A stretch of 54,596 nt of DNA from a virus. Each line of letters begins with the position of its first letter. The first letter of the stretch is position 1. The stretch lies in IMG/VR virus record IMGVR_UViG_3300017719_000011, positions 1-54,596 of that record; one strand, 5' to 3'. Shown piece after piece: positions 1 through 10,579 of this stretch. The notes under the pieces were generated by a model. It did no database searches and was not told where the DNA came from. It saw nothing but the letters and a program-made list of their open reading frames with translations. Position numbers and translations under genes: made by a program.

Positions 1-375
1 ACATTCTCGTTCTCAGAAGAATTAATTAAACCATATCCTTATGTTGATGCACAAGGTCCCGATGATTTCAAACCCGCTTTAACATCCACTAAGTTTACTA
101 TTGGTGATCAAGTTGTTCAGTTACAGGATGACGGAAAGGGTACAGTTCAAGCAATCATAGCAAATGATTCGCAACGTGCTATATTTAAGAACTCGATTGG
201 CACAATTAACTACTTGACAGGAGAAGTTGTATTACGTGATCTTATCATTCGTTCCTTTGAAGGTAATGCAATTCAGGTCAGCGTGAAGACAAAAAATCGT
301 GACTTCACAGCACCGAAAGATCGAATCTTTAAAATACGTACATCAGATACAGTAATTAACACAAGGCCCGTATAA
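1..375 (+). CDS. Baseplate wedge protein, gp6-like (C-terminal part only)
   Basis: Frame 1 is open from the first base to a TAA at 373-375, so this is the last 124 residues of a gene that begins outside the window. The segment contains GTINYLTGEVVLRDL, a pattern of the type 'G.INY.TGEV' that I associate with the C-terminal region of T4-like gp6 and related wedge proteins, followed by short beta-strand-like stretches and the end KIRTSDTVINTRPV. The order, directly before a gene 7-position protein and a gp8-like protein, fits T4 gene order 6-7-8. In T4, gp6 forms the ring that joins wedges into the baseplate. The stop overlaps the next start (TAATG), so translation is probably coupled. The gp6 assignment rests on one motif plus position and is moderate; another baseplate or tail protein is possible. 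Confidence 0.55.
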   Translation, partial: TFSFSEELIKPYPYVDAQGPDDFKPALTSTKFTIGDQVVQLQDDGKGTVQAIIANDSQRAIFKNSIGTINYLTGEVVLRDLIIRSFEGNAIQVSVKTKNRDFTAPKDRIFKIRTSDTVINTRPV

Positions 376-3113
376 TGCAATATCGACCCAAGTCAATATC
401 AACTAGTATAGCATCGCAATTTCCTGCGTTCTATCGTGATGATGCTCCGGAGTTTATCGAGTTCGTAAAAGCATATTACGAATTTCTTGACGGGTCGAAT
501 GAAAGAAACTTCTCGCAACAACGTGATATTGATTCAACATTCTCACAATTCTATACTTACTATAAAGAAAAGTTCTTAAAGGGTTTGCCTAGACCTGCAG
601 ATGAAGATATCCCATTCCTTATTAAAAACATTGGTGATCTATATTTAAGTAAAGGTACGTCTGAATCACTTGAGTTAATGTTCAAAATGTTTTATAAAGT
701 AGAAGTTGAAACGTATTATCCGGCGTCCTCTATTTTAACATTATCTGATTCTGATTGGTCGTTCAATACCTTCCTTGAATTGAAACCTGTTTCAGACATT
801 ACAGATTATCCTTTACGTAAAGGTGATGTGATTGAAGGGGATACGTCAAAGGCAACTGCGTTTATTGATGAAGTATTATTTTACAATGTGAATGGTCAAC
901 AGATTCCTATAGCATTTATATCAAATGTGTATGGATCGTTTACATCTGATGACGGGTTAAAGGTTACTCGTGATGGGCAACTATTATTCCCGGGTAAGTT
1001 GATTTATGGTTCGATTTCACAAATCGATGTCACAGATGACTCAAGCACCGCAAACAACAATGTCGGTGATCCATTACTACTCAAATCATATGGCAGTGGT
1101 GTTGTAGGTGAAGCGATTGTAACAGGAGTCGATGATGCTCCTACAGGTATTGTTCAATGGGATTTGAAAGATGGTGGTTGGGGATATGATACAGCATCTC
1201 CTACTGTATTCACATCATTGGCTAATGACCCAGCAGAAGCAAACCTTGTTTATATTTCAACACAAGTATTAATTGTTCAAGGCAATGAATTAGATCTTGA
1301 ACCTTACGATGTTATTACTACACAAGTTAACGGAAACCCAATTTTAGGATTTGCGAACAATGGTGCCGATGTATACAATGTTACAACAACTGTACCTGAC
1401 ATAAAAATGTATGGTAAGGGTATGGTGATCAAATATGAACACCCTAACATATTCTTACAATCATTACCTGAAAATGACAACACATTGCACTTAGGAGCAT
1501 TTGTTTGTGTTGATACAATAGATGATAATAATCATGTTAAGACAACTATTCCTAATCCTGTAGACGTTTTCCAACCGCCCAGATCGCTTGATGTGCGTGA
1601 TTTATATTCGACAGCGACCGTTACACGTACTAGTGATGATGGCGGGACATCAACATTTAATATTGAAATAGGAAACCTAAGTCGATATAATGATACCGCA
1701 ACCTTTAAACTTGATTCGTTTACGAACACAGAAGAAGTACGAATCATATCGTCAATTATCGCTGACTTCGTAAATGTTAGACCTTACACAGACGGAGTAA
1801 CAGGTGGGTTGGCTGCTGAGATAAATCCGTTCACAAATGAACCTTGGTATCAAACAAGGATCATTGATGGGTTAGGTATCAAGAATAAAAACTTAGGAAC
1901 GATAAAAGATCTGTTAGTAACTAACTCTGGATCTGATTATAAGAATAGTGTACGAACAATTATTAGGCATTCAGATATTGCAAAATACGGAAAGGGTTTG
2001 ATAGGTTTACAATTCAATAAATCAAACATTCGTATTTCTCCTGGACAAATTTTCGAACAAACGATTAAGGTTCTTGATTTATCTGATGAGTCGATCAACA
2101 AACAACAACTTGATGTGATAGAGTATACTGCTAGAGGGCAATTTGTACGAAGATCAGGAAACACATTCTTTTTCCAACCTTTATCTTTCTATAGTTTTAG
2201 AGTTTACGATGAATCAGATCCTACGTCTGCTCAAGATATACAATATGGTGGTGATGCACTAAGAGTATTGAATATCAATCCTACAAATGATTCACCTGCA
2301 GGTTTAAATGCAGTTGTTGAAGGTAAGGCGAGAAGTGTGACAGGACGTATCACTGATGTTCAAGTTACCAAGTCAGGGTTCAGATATGATAACGGAGAAA
2401 CTGTAGATTTAATAAACAACAAAGTTCCTACCGAGTTGATTCCTAATGACAAATACGAACAAGTTGTTGGTCGTGCAAGAATTGAAGTTGACGGTGCAGG
2501 ACGAACACAAGGTTCATGGAAGACAACAACATCACACATTTCTGATAGCAATAGATTTGTTCGTGACAACAATTATTATCAAGAGTATTCATATGAAGTA
2601 TCGTCTATACTTGATCCTTCTGTGTATGAAGAAACGCTTAAAGAAACTGTTCATGTTGCAGGAACAAAGTTTTTTGGTGCGCCATTGATTGCAACTATCG
2701 ATAATGTGCAACCACAAGTTGATGCTGAAGTTACTGCAGGTACAAATACTATTCTTGTTAAGACAACAGAATCAGGAAACCCATTAGTGATAGAATCAGA
2801 TTCGCCTCCAGGGGCAAGTGGATACGCTAGTATTAGTCATATGATAGTAGCACCTGGCGATTATAAATTTGGAACAAACACGATATATCAGATTATTGAT
2901 TTGGGTGACAAAGCAGGTGACAGTGTTGAATGGAGAAGTGTTGCAGGAGACGCTAATAGCGGGGTAACATATTCACAAGGATCTATATTTACTGCTCATA
3001 ATGACGGTGCCGAGTTAACTGGCGCTTTAGTTATACCTGCTCAATTTGCTGCATTGATTGAAACAGATGTAATAACTAAAGTTCCTTTCAATGAACAATC
3101 TGCATCTGCATAA
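375..3113 (+). CDS. Large baseplate/tail structural protein in the gene 7 position
   Basis: 912 residues, starting at the ATG that overlaps the preceding stop. The N-terminus (about 1-130) reads FPAFYRDDAPEFIEFVKAYY and then GTSESLELMFKMFY, a helical segment I recognise from structural proteins of marine T4-like phages that lie between gp6 and gp8. T4 gp7 is of similar size (1032 residues), but I see no direct T4 gp7 motif, so equivalence is inferred from position. The rest is beta-rich. Residues about 148-220 resemble a 'GD.I.GDTSKATA' module. Several 'I..V.....G..Y' hairpins occur, for example near residues 265, 515 and 660. Residues about 836-890 carry a YQIIDLG...WRSVAG...GSIFTA module that recurs in three other proteins of the window. 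Likely role: wedge or peripheral baseplate subunit. The function is not proven by sequence. Confidence 0.6.
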   Translation: MQYRPKSISTSIASQFPAFYRDDAPEFIEFVKAYYEFLDGSNERNFSQQRDIDSTFSQFYTYYKEKFLKGLPRPADEDIPFLIKNIGDLYLSKGTSESLELMFKMFYKVEVETYYPASSILTLSDSDWSFNTFLELKPVSDITDYPLRKGDVIEGDTSKATAFIDEVLFYNVNGQQIPIAFISNVYGSFTSDDGLKVTRDGQLLFPGKLIYGSISQIDVTDDSSTANNNVGDPLLLKSYGSGVVGEAIVTGVDDAPTGIVQWDLKDGGWGYDTASPTVFTSLANDPAEANLVYISTQVLIVQGNELDLEPYDVITTQVNGNPILGFANNGADVYNVTTTVPDIKMYGKGMVIKYEHPNIFLQSLPENDNTLHLGAFVCVDTIDDNNHVKTTIPNPVDVFQPPRSLDVRDLYSTATVTRTSDDGGTSTFNIEIGNLSRYNDTATFKLDSFTNTEEVRIISSIIADFVNVRPYTDGVTGGLAAEINPFTNEPWYQTRIIDGLGIKNKNLGTIKDLLVTNSGSDYKNSVRTIIRHSDIAKYGKGLIGLQFNKSNIRISPGQIFEQTIKVLDLSDESINKQQLDVIEYTARGQFVRRSGNTFFFQPLSFYSFRVYDESDPTSAQDIQYGGDALRVLNINPTNDSPAGLNAVVEGKARSVTGRITDVQVTKSGFRYDNGETVDLINNKVPTELIPNDKYEQVVGRARIEVDGAGRTQGSWKTTTSHISDSNRFVRDNNYYQEYSYEVSSILDPSVYEETLKETVHVAGTKFFGAPLIATIDNVQPQVDAEVTAGTNTILVKTTESGNPLVIESDSPPGASGYASISHMIVAPGDYKFGTNTIYQIIDLGDKAGDSVEWRSVAGDANSGVTYSQGSIFTAHNDGAELTGALVIPAQFAALIETDVITKVPFNEQSASA

Positions 3114-3116
3114 ATA
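3109..3116 (+). promoter_or_regulatory. Possible variant late promoter (CATAAATA)
   Basis: CATAAATAC differs in one base from the T4-type late promoter octamer TATAAATA and overlaps the TAA stop of the preceding gene. It lies 27 bases before the gp8-like start. The same variant also occurs inside a coding region at 21897-21904, so by itself it is weak evidence. Confidence 0.2.
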
Positions 3117-3143
3117 CAAAACAAATACTAGGAAATATTTTAA

Positions 3144-4991
3144 ATGGCAAAGATTGTAACTGAAAATTTTAGAATCGAAGCGACAAACGATTTTATCGAT
3201 TCGTTTAGCACCAGTGAAGGTAATCATTACTACATGATGGCCTCTACTACTGCGCAGGAAAATGAAATACAGAATACGCAATTATCAAAAAGAGAATTTC
3301 AAAGAAAGGTTATTTTTGGCAATAAAATAACTGGCGATAATGTCAGACATATGTTTCCTATTAACTCATGGCAGGAAGATGTTGTATACGATGCATATGA
3401 TGATACGAAAGATATGTCTAATTCTAATTTCTATGTTACAGTTTTGACGGGTCAAATCAATCAAGCAAATTATAATGTTTTTAAATGCATAAGAAACAAT
3501 AATAACGCTGTGTCAAAATCTAAACCAGTTCCTCCTTCAAGTGACGATAATCAATTTGAAATAACAATGGATGATGGATATGTATGGAAATATATGTTCG
3601 ATGTGACTCCTTCGGATTATATCTTATACGGAACGAGTAGGTTTCTTCCTTGGACAAGAAATGTAACAGTAGAGCAGCAATCAACAGATGGGTTGTCAGA
3701 TATTATAGTTGAATCAGGCGGGGTAGGATTGTTTTCTGATTATTTGTTTGGCGATTCAGCGGCACCTACTAGGGCAACCCTTTCTACTGTAACACAAGGT
3801 CAGGCATTGGTTGATGGGATCACTGAACAAGCGTATACACTTGATGTTATAGCATCTAGAGCAGTCAAAACTACCATTGATTCGTATGTTAATATGTACT
3901 TGCTTATTGACGGTGCATTATATGATATAACTTCTAGTAATCAAACACCTAATTCAAATGTAAGTCAAATGACAGTTGTTACTGATACAAATTTGAAAGA
4001 TTATGAAGGTCAAGATTGCTATGTGGTCCCTAAAATAATTATAAGTGAACCTAATAATGCTGTTGGTGTTCAAGCACAGGCATACGGGATTGTAAATGAT
4101 CAAGGTGATTTGGTGTCTGTTGCATTCAAAACAAAAGGCTCAGGTTATCATTCAGTAGAGACTTCTATTGCAAAACCAAAGGCATTAGAAGAAGACCCTA
4201 CTGCATTATCAACAGTTGTTCGAGGAATACCATCACCTCAAGGCGGACACGCATCAAACTCTCCCATGGAGTTGTTTATGAGTAGATGTGTCGCTGTCAC
4301 TAGTTTTTATTCTGATGTGAACAATAATGTTCCTGCTGTGAATGATTATACAAAGGTTGGATTGATAAAGAATCCGAAATTTGAAAACATAAACACGGGT
4401 AACGGTACTGTAGCATCACTTACAGTTGACGAGCAATATAGAATTATTGATTCGGGTGCTTCAAATAGTTTATCAGATTGGCAATCGGTTGCAGGTAGTT
4501 CATATACCTCATTTGAGCCGGGCACAATATTCACTGCTATTACCACAGGGTTGGGTTTGAGTAATGCAATATTAGAACCTTTACCTGTCACATTTGATAA
4601 TCGTGTTAAAATTACATTGAATGTCAGAAACACGTCCGTCAACATAGGTGATATATTGACACAGCTTGTTGATGATCAAACTGTTACAGGTGTTGTTCAT
4701 GAAGTCAAATATCCTACTGCTACAAAAACAGAATATTATGTTATAAATTCAGATGGGAATTATAATAAACAATTCCAGTCACCTACAGCACAAAATCCTG
4801 TTGCAAATATAGTTGCTAAGGCAAGTATTGATTCAGCATTTTCATCAACTATCACTTCAACAACTATAAATAATATTGAACAAAAGAAATATAGCACTTA
4901 TTCAGGTGATCTTTTACACTTCGTAGATTTCGAACCCATCACGAGACAAGAAGACACCAAAGAAAAAGTAAAACTTATTTTCGACTTTTAA
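3144..4991 (+). CDS. 8: Baseplate wedge subunit gp8-like
   Basis: 615 residues; AGGAAA at 3130-3135 lies 8 bases before the ATG. The N-terminal third resembles T4 gp8: an opening 'F..' strand, INSWQEDVVYDAYDD (T4 has an RRDWGDTRYPDPY-like segment), YNVFKCIRNNNN (T4: WLVYRCLD), and above all DGYVWKYMFDVTPSD at about residues 143-157 (T4: DGYVWEYLFEIPPDV). The protein ends KVKLIFDF, like the ILFTF end of T4 gp8. T4 gp8 has 334 residues, so about 280 extra residues are present, mostly in the second half. They include a GDLVSVAFKTKGSGY hairpin (about 326-340) and a YRIIDSG...WQSVAG...GTIFTA module (about 430-480) that recurs elsewhere in the window. In T4, gp8 dimers link wedge components in the baseplate. 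The gp8 call is strong for the core; the extra domains are surface insertions by inference. Confidence 0.85.
   Translation: MAKIVTENFRIEATNDFIDSFSTSEGNHYYMMASTTAQENEIQNTQLSKREFQRKVIFGNKITGDNVRHMFPINSWQEDVVYDAYDDTKDMSNSNFYVTVLTGQINQANYNVFKCIRNNNNAVSKSKPVPPSSDDNQFEITMDDGYVWKYMFDVTPSDYILYGTSRFLPWTRNVTVEQQSTDGLSDIIVESGGVGLFSDYLFGDSAAPTRATLSTVTQGQALVDGITEQAYTLDVIASRAVKTTIDSYVNMYLLIDGALYDITSSNQTPNSNVSQMTVVTDTNLKDYEGQDCYVVPKIIISEPNNAVGVQAQAYGIVNDQGDLVSVAFKTKGSGYHSVETSIAKPKALEEDPTALSTVVRGIPSPQGGHASNSPMELFMSRCVAVTSFYSDVNNNVPAVNDYTKVGLIKNPKFENINTGNGTVASLTVDEQYRIIDSGASNSLSDWQSVAGSSYTSFEPGTIFTAITTGLGLSNAILEPLPVTFDNRVKITLNVRNTSVNIGDILTQLVDDQTVTGVVHEVKYPTATKTEYYVINSDGNYNKQFQSPTAQNPVANIVAKASIDSAFSSTITSTTINNIEQKKYSTYSGDLLHFVDFEPITRQEDTKEKVKLIFDF
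4865..4872 (+). promoter_or_regulatory. Possible internal late promoter (TATAAATA) upstream of the DUF4815 gene
   Basis: An exact TATAAATA octamer within the gp8-like coding region, 136 bases before the next ATG. T4 late genes are read from this octamer by the gp33/gp55-modified host polymerase. An 8-base AT-only match is expected a few times by chance in DNA this AT-rich, so the distance to the next gene is the only support. Confidence 0.3.
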
Positions 4992-5008
4992 GGGAAAGAG
5001 TAAATTAA

Positions 5009-8000
5009 ATGGGCATCAACACTAATCTAAATACTGCTCCGTATCATGACGATTTTGATTCGACCAAACAGTTCATCCGAGTTCTGTTTAAACCTGGTCG
5101 GGCGGTACAAGCACGTGAATTGACAACACTTCAATCCATCCTTCAAAATCAAATCGAAAGATTTGGTAATAATATCTACCAAGAAGGTACGATCATTGAG
5201 GGTATCAACCCTACTGTTGACAAGGAAATTAACTTTGTTAAGATTCAAGATCAGTCAGGAACTGAAATTGATGATATGACTGCTTACGCATCCACTGATG
5301 ACGTTTCGTATTTCTTGACAGGAACGGTAACAGGTTTGAAGGCAAAAATTATTGCTGGTGCAAACGGGTTCGAAACTGAAGCACCCAACCTTAAAACATT
5401 CTTCATCAAATACTTGTCGTCACAAGAGCAAGCAACTAATCCTACTCTTGACCAAAAAGAATTTAAAAACGGTGAACCCTTAACTATCTCAAGATTATCA
5501 TTACTAGATGATCCTGATGAAGTCACAGGTGAACCAATAGAACAAGATCAATTTACAGTAACAACTGCGAAAACGACAAGTGATTTGAATCCTGATCACG
5601 TAGGTAAATCGTTAGCGGTTCAAGTATCTGATGGCGTAATTTATCAACATGGTGCATTCAACTATGTTGTGCCACAATTGATAATTGCCTCTAAATACAA
5701 TGATTCTCCTGACAATATTTCTGTCGGGTTTGACATTGTTGAATCAGTTATTGACTCTGCTTTAGATCAATCATTACTTGATAATGCACAAGGTTTCAAT
5801 AACCAAAATGCACCCGGTGCAGATAGATTAAAACTAGAACCGAAACTTGCTGTGTATGATACTGATTTACGACCAGAAGATTTCTTTGCATTATTAAGAA
5901 TCGAAAGAGGTGAAACAGTTTTTGTTCGTGGTGATACACAATTTAATTCTATTAAAAAAGAACTTGCAAAAAGAACACAAGACGAGTCGGGTAGTTATGT
6001 CGTTGATGGATTAGAAGTCACTACAGAAAAAGATTATCTTACAGGCGATCTATTTGTTACAGTTGGTGCAGGTAAGGCATATGTGTTTGGGTACGAGATC
6101 AATAATGTCGGCAAGACGAGAGTAAAAATTGATCCTGCAACAACAACAAATACAAAGTCACAGCAGTCGACTGGCGTATATGTCGGATCGTATATTAGAG
6201 TAAATAACCCCACATACACGGGCAATGCATTCCCTAACGCTAGCTTGCAATTTGATTTTGAGATAGGTGAAGAATACAACTTGTATTATCTTGATGCTGT
6301 CCCGATAGGTACTTGTCGTGTAAGAGATGTACGGGTTGATCCGCTTGACTCAACAAAACTTAGAATATATGTTTATGCTATTAAGAAAACATCTTCGGGA
6401 AAAAACTCCCCCATTAAAGGAATAGGCCCAACTTTTGCGGCAATGCTACTAGTTGATTCCGGCGAAAACATTGTGGAATCCAACAATAGCGCAATGATAT
6501 TTAATACTGGACGAGCAGGAATGAAATCAGTTTCTGATGTTAAATTTGTCAGAAGAAATCGATTTACTCGTAATGATTCATCGCAAACGTCAACTGTGAC
6601 ACTAACATCAACAATATCAAACAGTTTTTCTGCTGTTCCGTTGAATCGTCCAGGAATGTTTGCTGTTACAACTACAGGGCAATACTTACCAGTAGATTCT
6701 GCAACAGACGTCAGTGTTAATGGCGATAATCTTGACTTGACATTTGATGCTCAGTATAATATTGAACACGTATATTATGATGAAGAGATTTCTGGTGTTC
6801 AACCCGATACTTTGAGTGTTGCTAAAAACAAGTGGGTCATATCAACTTATGATCCTAATACGAACAATGCTTGGATAGGCGTACCAAACGTACTTAAGTT
6901 ACACAAGGTGTTGATAGGCGAAACAGAAGACGGCGAAGACACTATAGATGTAACTAATAAATTTGTTCTACAAAAAAATATACAAGATGCATATTATGGC
7001 ATTTCATACTTGAATTTGAAACCTGGTGAGTCATTACCTGAAGGTAAGTTCAATGTTGTTGTTCAATTTGACTATCTTGCAAGAAGTGGTGTAGGTGGAT
7101 ACTTATCGCCAAACAGTTACTCGGGCATAAACAAGCCATCAGAATTCTTAGATAATTATACTGCAAAGAATGGGCAAAATTACAATCCATTAAATTCGTT
7201 TGACTTCCGACCATACGCAGATGGCGGAACTATACCTTCCGATGATTTCTCAGGTGCTAGCGCAACTAATGATCAAGACGCCGTTGATGCCCATAAAATT
7301 TATAGTTCTGCAATCAATCTAATTACCGACAGCAGAATATTATCACAACATGAATATTATTTAGGTCGCATTGATAAACTCGCCATTGATAAATCACAAT
7401 CATTCGTAATGGTTAAAGGTCATCCTGCTGAAAAGCCGGTGAAGGTAGTGAATGATTCATTGTTTGGGTTAGCAGACATCACAATTCCTGGGTTCGATAC
7501 GTCCACTATTGGTGCAAATGCTATTAAAGTTGAAAGAAACACTACTCGAAATTATACGATGCGAGAAATAGAACGAATTGAAAAGCGAGTCAATAAGGCA
7601 TATGAATTAATTTCATTAAATATGCTAGAACAAAAAACAAAAGATTTGTTCATTCCTGACGGCAGCGGCAACAACAGATTCAAAAATGGTATTGTTGTTG
7701 ATCAATTCCAGGACACAAGTGTTTGTGATCTGCTTGATTCTAATTATAAAGCATCTATCGATAAGGGTCAAAAAATATTAGCGCCTGCAGTTTCACAGTT
7801 CCCTGTTGATCTTGTAATCGATGATACAACATCATTAAACATATCTTCATATGATGATGTTACTACTCTTGATTCTAGTTCTCAAAAAGAACAATTATTA
7901 GCACAAGAATATGCGACAACATTCAGAAACCTTGCATCTAACTTTTACAAATATAAAGGTAATGTTGCAATGTTCCCAACATTTGATGCGGAATATGATG

Positions 8001-10579
8001 TTACTGCGAATCCTGATGTTACACTCAACATTGATATTGAAACACCTCTAGCAGATCTTGTTGACAATATTCAAGAATTTGTTCCGTTGACAACAACTGC
8101 ACAAACTGGCACTGAAAGCGACACGACAATGGAAGGCAACTTCCGTGTGACATCTATAACTGATACATTCGAAACACAGTCGTTAGAAATGAACTCGGTT
8201 AGTCAAACTCAAGATCTAGGAACATATATCAGTGATTTCTCTATGAAGCCATTTATGGCATCTAAAAGAATTCAAATTGCTGTAGCGGGTTTACGTCCAA
8301 ATACAAGACATCATTTCTTCTTTGATGATGTTCCTGTTTCAGTGTTTGTTGCACCGGGAACAGTTTATAGTGATGACATTGAAGCAGCGCAAAGAAGTGT
8401 CAAAGCAACAGACGTTTTTGCAACAGGTGACATAGGTGATCCTGTTAAGACAGATGAATTTGGTAGATTGTATGCTATATTTGAATTGCCACCAGAAAGA
8501 TTCTTGGTGGGCGATGCCGATTTAATTATTTCAGATTCTGATCAATATGAAAGCATTGAATCTGCAGGCACATCTATTGCAAAATCAACATACCATGCTT
8601 ACAACTTTGCATTGTCAACTACAAGCATAGGGTCAGATGTCAGATCTATTGATTTTGATGTTGGGTCAACGACATTCTCGACTGATCGTGAGATTCGAGA
8701 GTTTGTTCCGCCGCCTCCGCCGCCACCTGCACCTGCTCCAGTCAGACCATGGGTTCCTACTGTACGTTGGACTGGGTGGACAAGAAGATGGTGGTTCAAT
8801 AGCGATCCTTTGGCGCAAACATTTACCATTCAACCCGCACAGGCAGAATACGCTTCAGTTATTTTTGTTGATGAGTTAGATGTATTCTTCAAGCGTAAAT
8901 CTCCAGCAACAAGAAAGAACGGTGTTGTTGCTCACATACGTGAAGTTGAGAACGGATATCCTACTGCAAAAGTTGTACCATTCGGCGAAAAACATATTGA
9001 TTGGAGTTTCATCAATACTTCTGATGACGGAAATACTGCAACTAAAGTTGTATTTGACAACCCTGTTAAATTAGAAGTGGGTAAGGAATACGCAATTGTC
9101 CTTGAACCTGATGCAACAGATCCTGATTTCTTTGTATGGACAGCAAGAGTTGGCGAAAATCAAATCGATAATGATAGCGTTCAAGTATCATCTGACTGGG
9201 GTTCAGGTATGCTGTTTACTTCTACGAACAACAAGGCGTGGCAATCTTATCAAAATGAAGACCTTAAGTTCAAATTGTACAAAACTGTTTTCTCTACTGA
9301 TTCTGGGCACATTGATTTTGTTCCTAACGACATGGAATTCTTTGAAGTTGACAGAGCGTTAGCTGGGCCTGCATACATAACTAATCAAGGTGAAGGTGAA
9401 AGCGAAAATGTGACAATAAATGAAGGTCAATTCTTTAAGAATGATGAATATGCTTACGTCACTACAGGGTTAACTAATACAGCGTATCTTGATACACAGA
9501 CTGGAAAATTAACGTGCAATGATCGAACCTTGGTGTTTGCTGAAGGCGAGATGGTAGAAATTAGTACAACGTCTGGGTCATCAGGCTATAAACACGTTTC
9601 TGTTGTTACAAACATTGCATCCTCGGGCGGCTCTGAAGTAATTACATTGAGAGAAGCGCCCGTACAAATTTCAACAAGTCAAGGAGCTGAGGTACCTGTC
9701 ACTATAGGATCTGCTATTGGTGGCAAGGTTGTATTCTTTAATTCAAAAGACAGAACAAAGCTATTTATCAAAGAAAGTACAAGCACGCAGGATAAGCAAT
9801 ATACAATTAGTGATATACAACCACAAGTTATTACTGGTGCATCAACAGGCGCAACTGCATTGATTACTGGAATTGTTAATCAACCAGTTTCATATATACA
9901 ACCGTTTATAATGGATCAAAATTCTTTGAGAACATCGACAGATTTGTCTTTGATGAAAGGCGCTGTGCCTGAATCCTCATTAGGTGACAACGAACTCGGT
10001 GAAGGTATGGGGTCTTTAGCAACAACATATTTAAGTTCTGATCAAAGAACAATTCCGTCTAAGCAAAATATTTTAAACGAGGCTGTGCCTAATGATGTTG
10101 ACAGATTTAGATTACGATTAAATCTTGACAACTCAGAGTATAGGTTCACATCACCTGTGGTTGATAATACTCTTTCGATGTTGCAAGCGTATAATTACAG
10201 AATTTCAAATGAAGAATCGACAACATCTCAATATGTTTCTAAAAAGTTTGTTCTTGATCCTGGTGTGCCTGCCGCAGGTCTCAAAGTTCTTCTTACTGCG
10301 TTTAGGCCGACAGGAACTATTATTGACGTACAGGCACGATTCTTAAAACCAAGAAATCCTGATGAATATTCAACTTGGGAATCGTTGACTAATAACAATC
10401 CTGATGTGTTCTCGTCTTCAGGTAATATTAAAGATTATCGTGAATTTGTTTATGATCTTGCCCTTGAAGCAGATTACGATGCATTCCAATTGAAAATAGT
10501 ATTGAAACATGAAGATGCAAGTTCAGGATCAAACTTATTCCCTCACGTTTCTAATTACAGAGCGCTAGCGGTAACTTAA
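5009..10579 (+). CDS. DUF4815-type giant structural protein, probable baseplate-to-fibre hub
   Basis: 1856 residues, the longest protein here; an AAGAG purine run ends 8 bases before the ATG. The N-terminus is diagnostic: APYHDDFDSTKQFIRVLFKP followed by GRAVQARELTTLQSILQNQI, the signature of the DUF4815 family seen in T4-like phages of marine bacteria. Residues about 85-165 contain a beta module (LTGTVTGLKAKIIAG...FFIKYLSS...FKNGEPL). A proline-rich hinge (seven prolines, then APAP) lies at about 1233-1243 and is followed by RPWVPTVRWTGW. The C-terminal part starts with DPLAQTF (about 1265-1271), a family marker, and an IREVENGYPTAKVVPFGE segment. Placed directly after gp8 where T4 has genes 9 and 10, it probably plays a comparable role in attaching fibres to the baseplate. 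Family membership is confident; the hub role is inference from position and size. Confidence 0.8.
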   Translation: MGINTNLNTAPYHDDFDSTKQFIRVLFKPGRAVQARELTTLQSILQNQIERFGNNIYQEGTIIEGINPTVDKEINFVKIQDQSGTEIDDMTAYASTDDVSYFLTGTVTGLKAKIIAGANGFETEAPNLKTFFIKYLSSQEQATNPTLDQKEFKNGEPLTISRLSLLDDPDEVTGEPIEQDQFTVTTAKTTSDLNPDHVGKSLAVQVSDGVIYQHGAFNYVVPQLIIASKYNDSPDNISVGFDIVESVIDSALDQSLLDNAQGFNNQNAPGADRLKLEPKLAVYDTDLRPEDFFALLRIERGETVFVRGDTQFNSIKKELAKRTQDESGSYVVDGLEVTTEKDYLTGDLFVTVGAGKAYVFGYEINNVGKTRVKIDPATTTNTKSQQSTGVYVGSYIRVNNPTYTGNAFPNASLQFDFEIGEEYNLYYLDAVPIGTCRVRDVRVDPLDSTKLRIYVYAIKKTSSGKNSPIKGIGPTFAAMLLVDSGENIVESNNSAMIFNTGRAGMKSVSDVKFVRRNRFTRNDSSQTSTVTLTSTISNSFSAVPLNRPGMFAVTTTGQYLPVDSATDVSVNGDNLDLTFDAQYNIEHVYYDEEISGVQPDTLSVAKNKWVISTYDPNTNNAWIGVPNVLKLHKVLIGETEDGEDTIDVTNKFVLQKNIQDAYYGISYLNLKPGESLPEGKFNVVVQFDYLARSGVGGYLSPNSYSGINKPSEFLDNYTAKNGQNYNPLNSFDFRPYADGGTIPSDDFSGASATNDQDAVDAHKIYSSAINLITDSRILSQHEYYLGRIDKLAIDKSQSFVMVKGHPAEKPVKVVNDSLFGLADITIPGFDTSTIGANAIKVERNTTRNYTMREIERIEKRVNKAYELISLNMLEQKTKDLFIPDGSGNNRFKNGIVVDQFQDTSVCDLLDSNYKASIDKGQKILAPAVSQFPVDLVIDDTTSLNISSYDDVTTLDSSSQKEQLLAQEYATTFRNLASNFYKYKGNVAMFPTFDAEYDVTANPDVTLNIDIETPLADLVDNIQEFVPLTTTAQTGTESDTTMEGNFRVTSITDTFETQSLEMNSVSQTQDLGTYISDFSMKPFMASKRIQIAVAGLRPNTRHHFFFDDVPVSVFVAPGTVYSDDIEAAQRSVKATDVFATGDIGDPVKTDEFGRLYAIFELPPERFLVGDADLIISDSDQYESIESAGTSIAKSTYHAYNFALSTTSIGSDVRSIDFDVGSTTFSTDREIREFVPPPPPPPAPAPVRPWVPTVRWTGWTRRWWFNSDPLAQTFTIQPAQAEYASVIFVDELDVFFKRKSPATRKNGVVAHIREVENGYPTAKVVPFGEKHIDWSFINTSDDGNTATKVVFDNPVKLEVGKEYAIVLEPDATDPDFFVWTARVGENQIDNDSVQVSSDWGSGMLFTSTNNKAWQSYQNEDLKFKLYKTVFSTDSGHIDFVPNDMEFFEVDRALAGPAYITNQGEGESENVTINEGQFFKNDEYAYVTTGLTNTAYLDTQTGKLTCNDRTLVFAEGEMVEISTTSGSSGYKHVSVVTNIASSGGSEVITLREAPVQISTSQGAEVPVTIGSAIGGKVVFFNSKDRTKLFIKESTSTQDKQYTISDIQPQVITGASTGATALITGIVNQPVSYIQPFIMDQNSLRTSTDLSLMKGAVPESSLGDNELGEGMGSLATTYLSSDQRTIPSKQNILNEAVPNDVDRFRLRLNLDNSEYRFTSPVVDNTLSMLQAYNYRISNEESTTSQYVSKKFVLDPGVPAAGLKVLLTAFRPTGTIIDVQARFLKPRNPDEYSTWESLTNNNPDVFSSSGNIKDYREFVYDLALEADYDAFQLKIVLKHEDASSGSNLFPHVSNYRALAVT

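Noticed and set aside
8637-9362. Three short plus-strand frames inside the DUF4815 gene
   Set aside because: They lie in another frame of a continuous 1856-codon gene and have low-complexity, leucine-rich translations typical of shadows.
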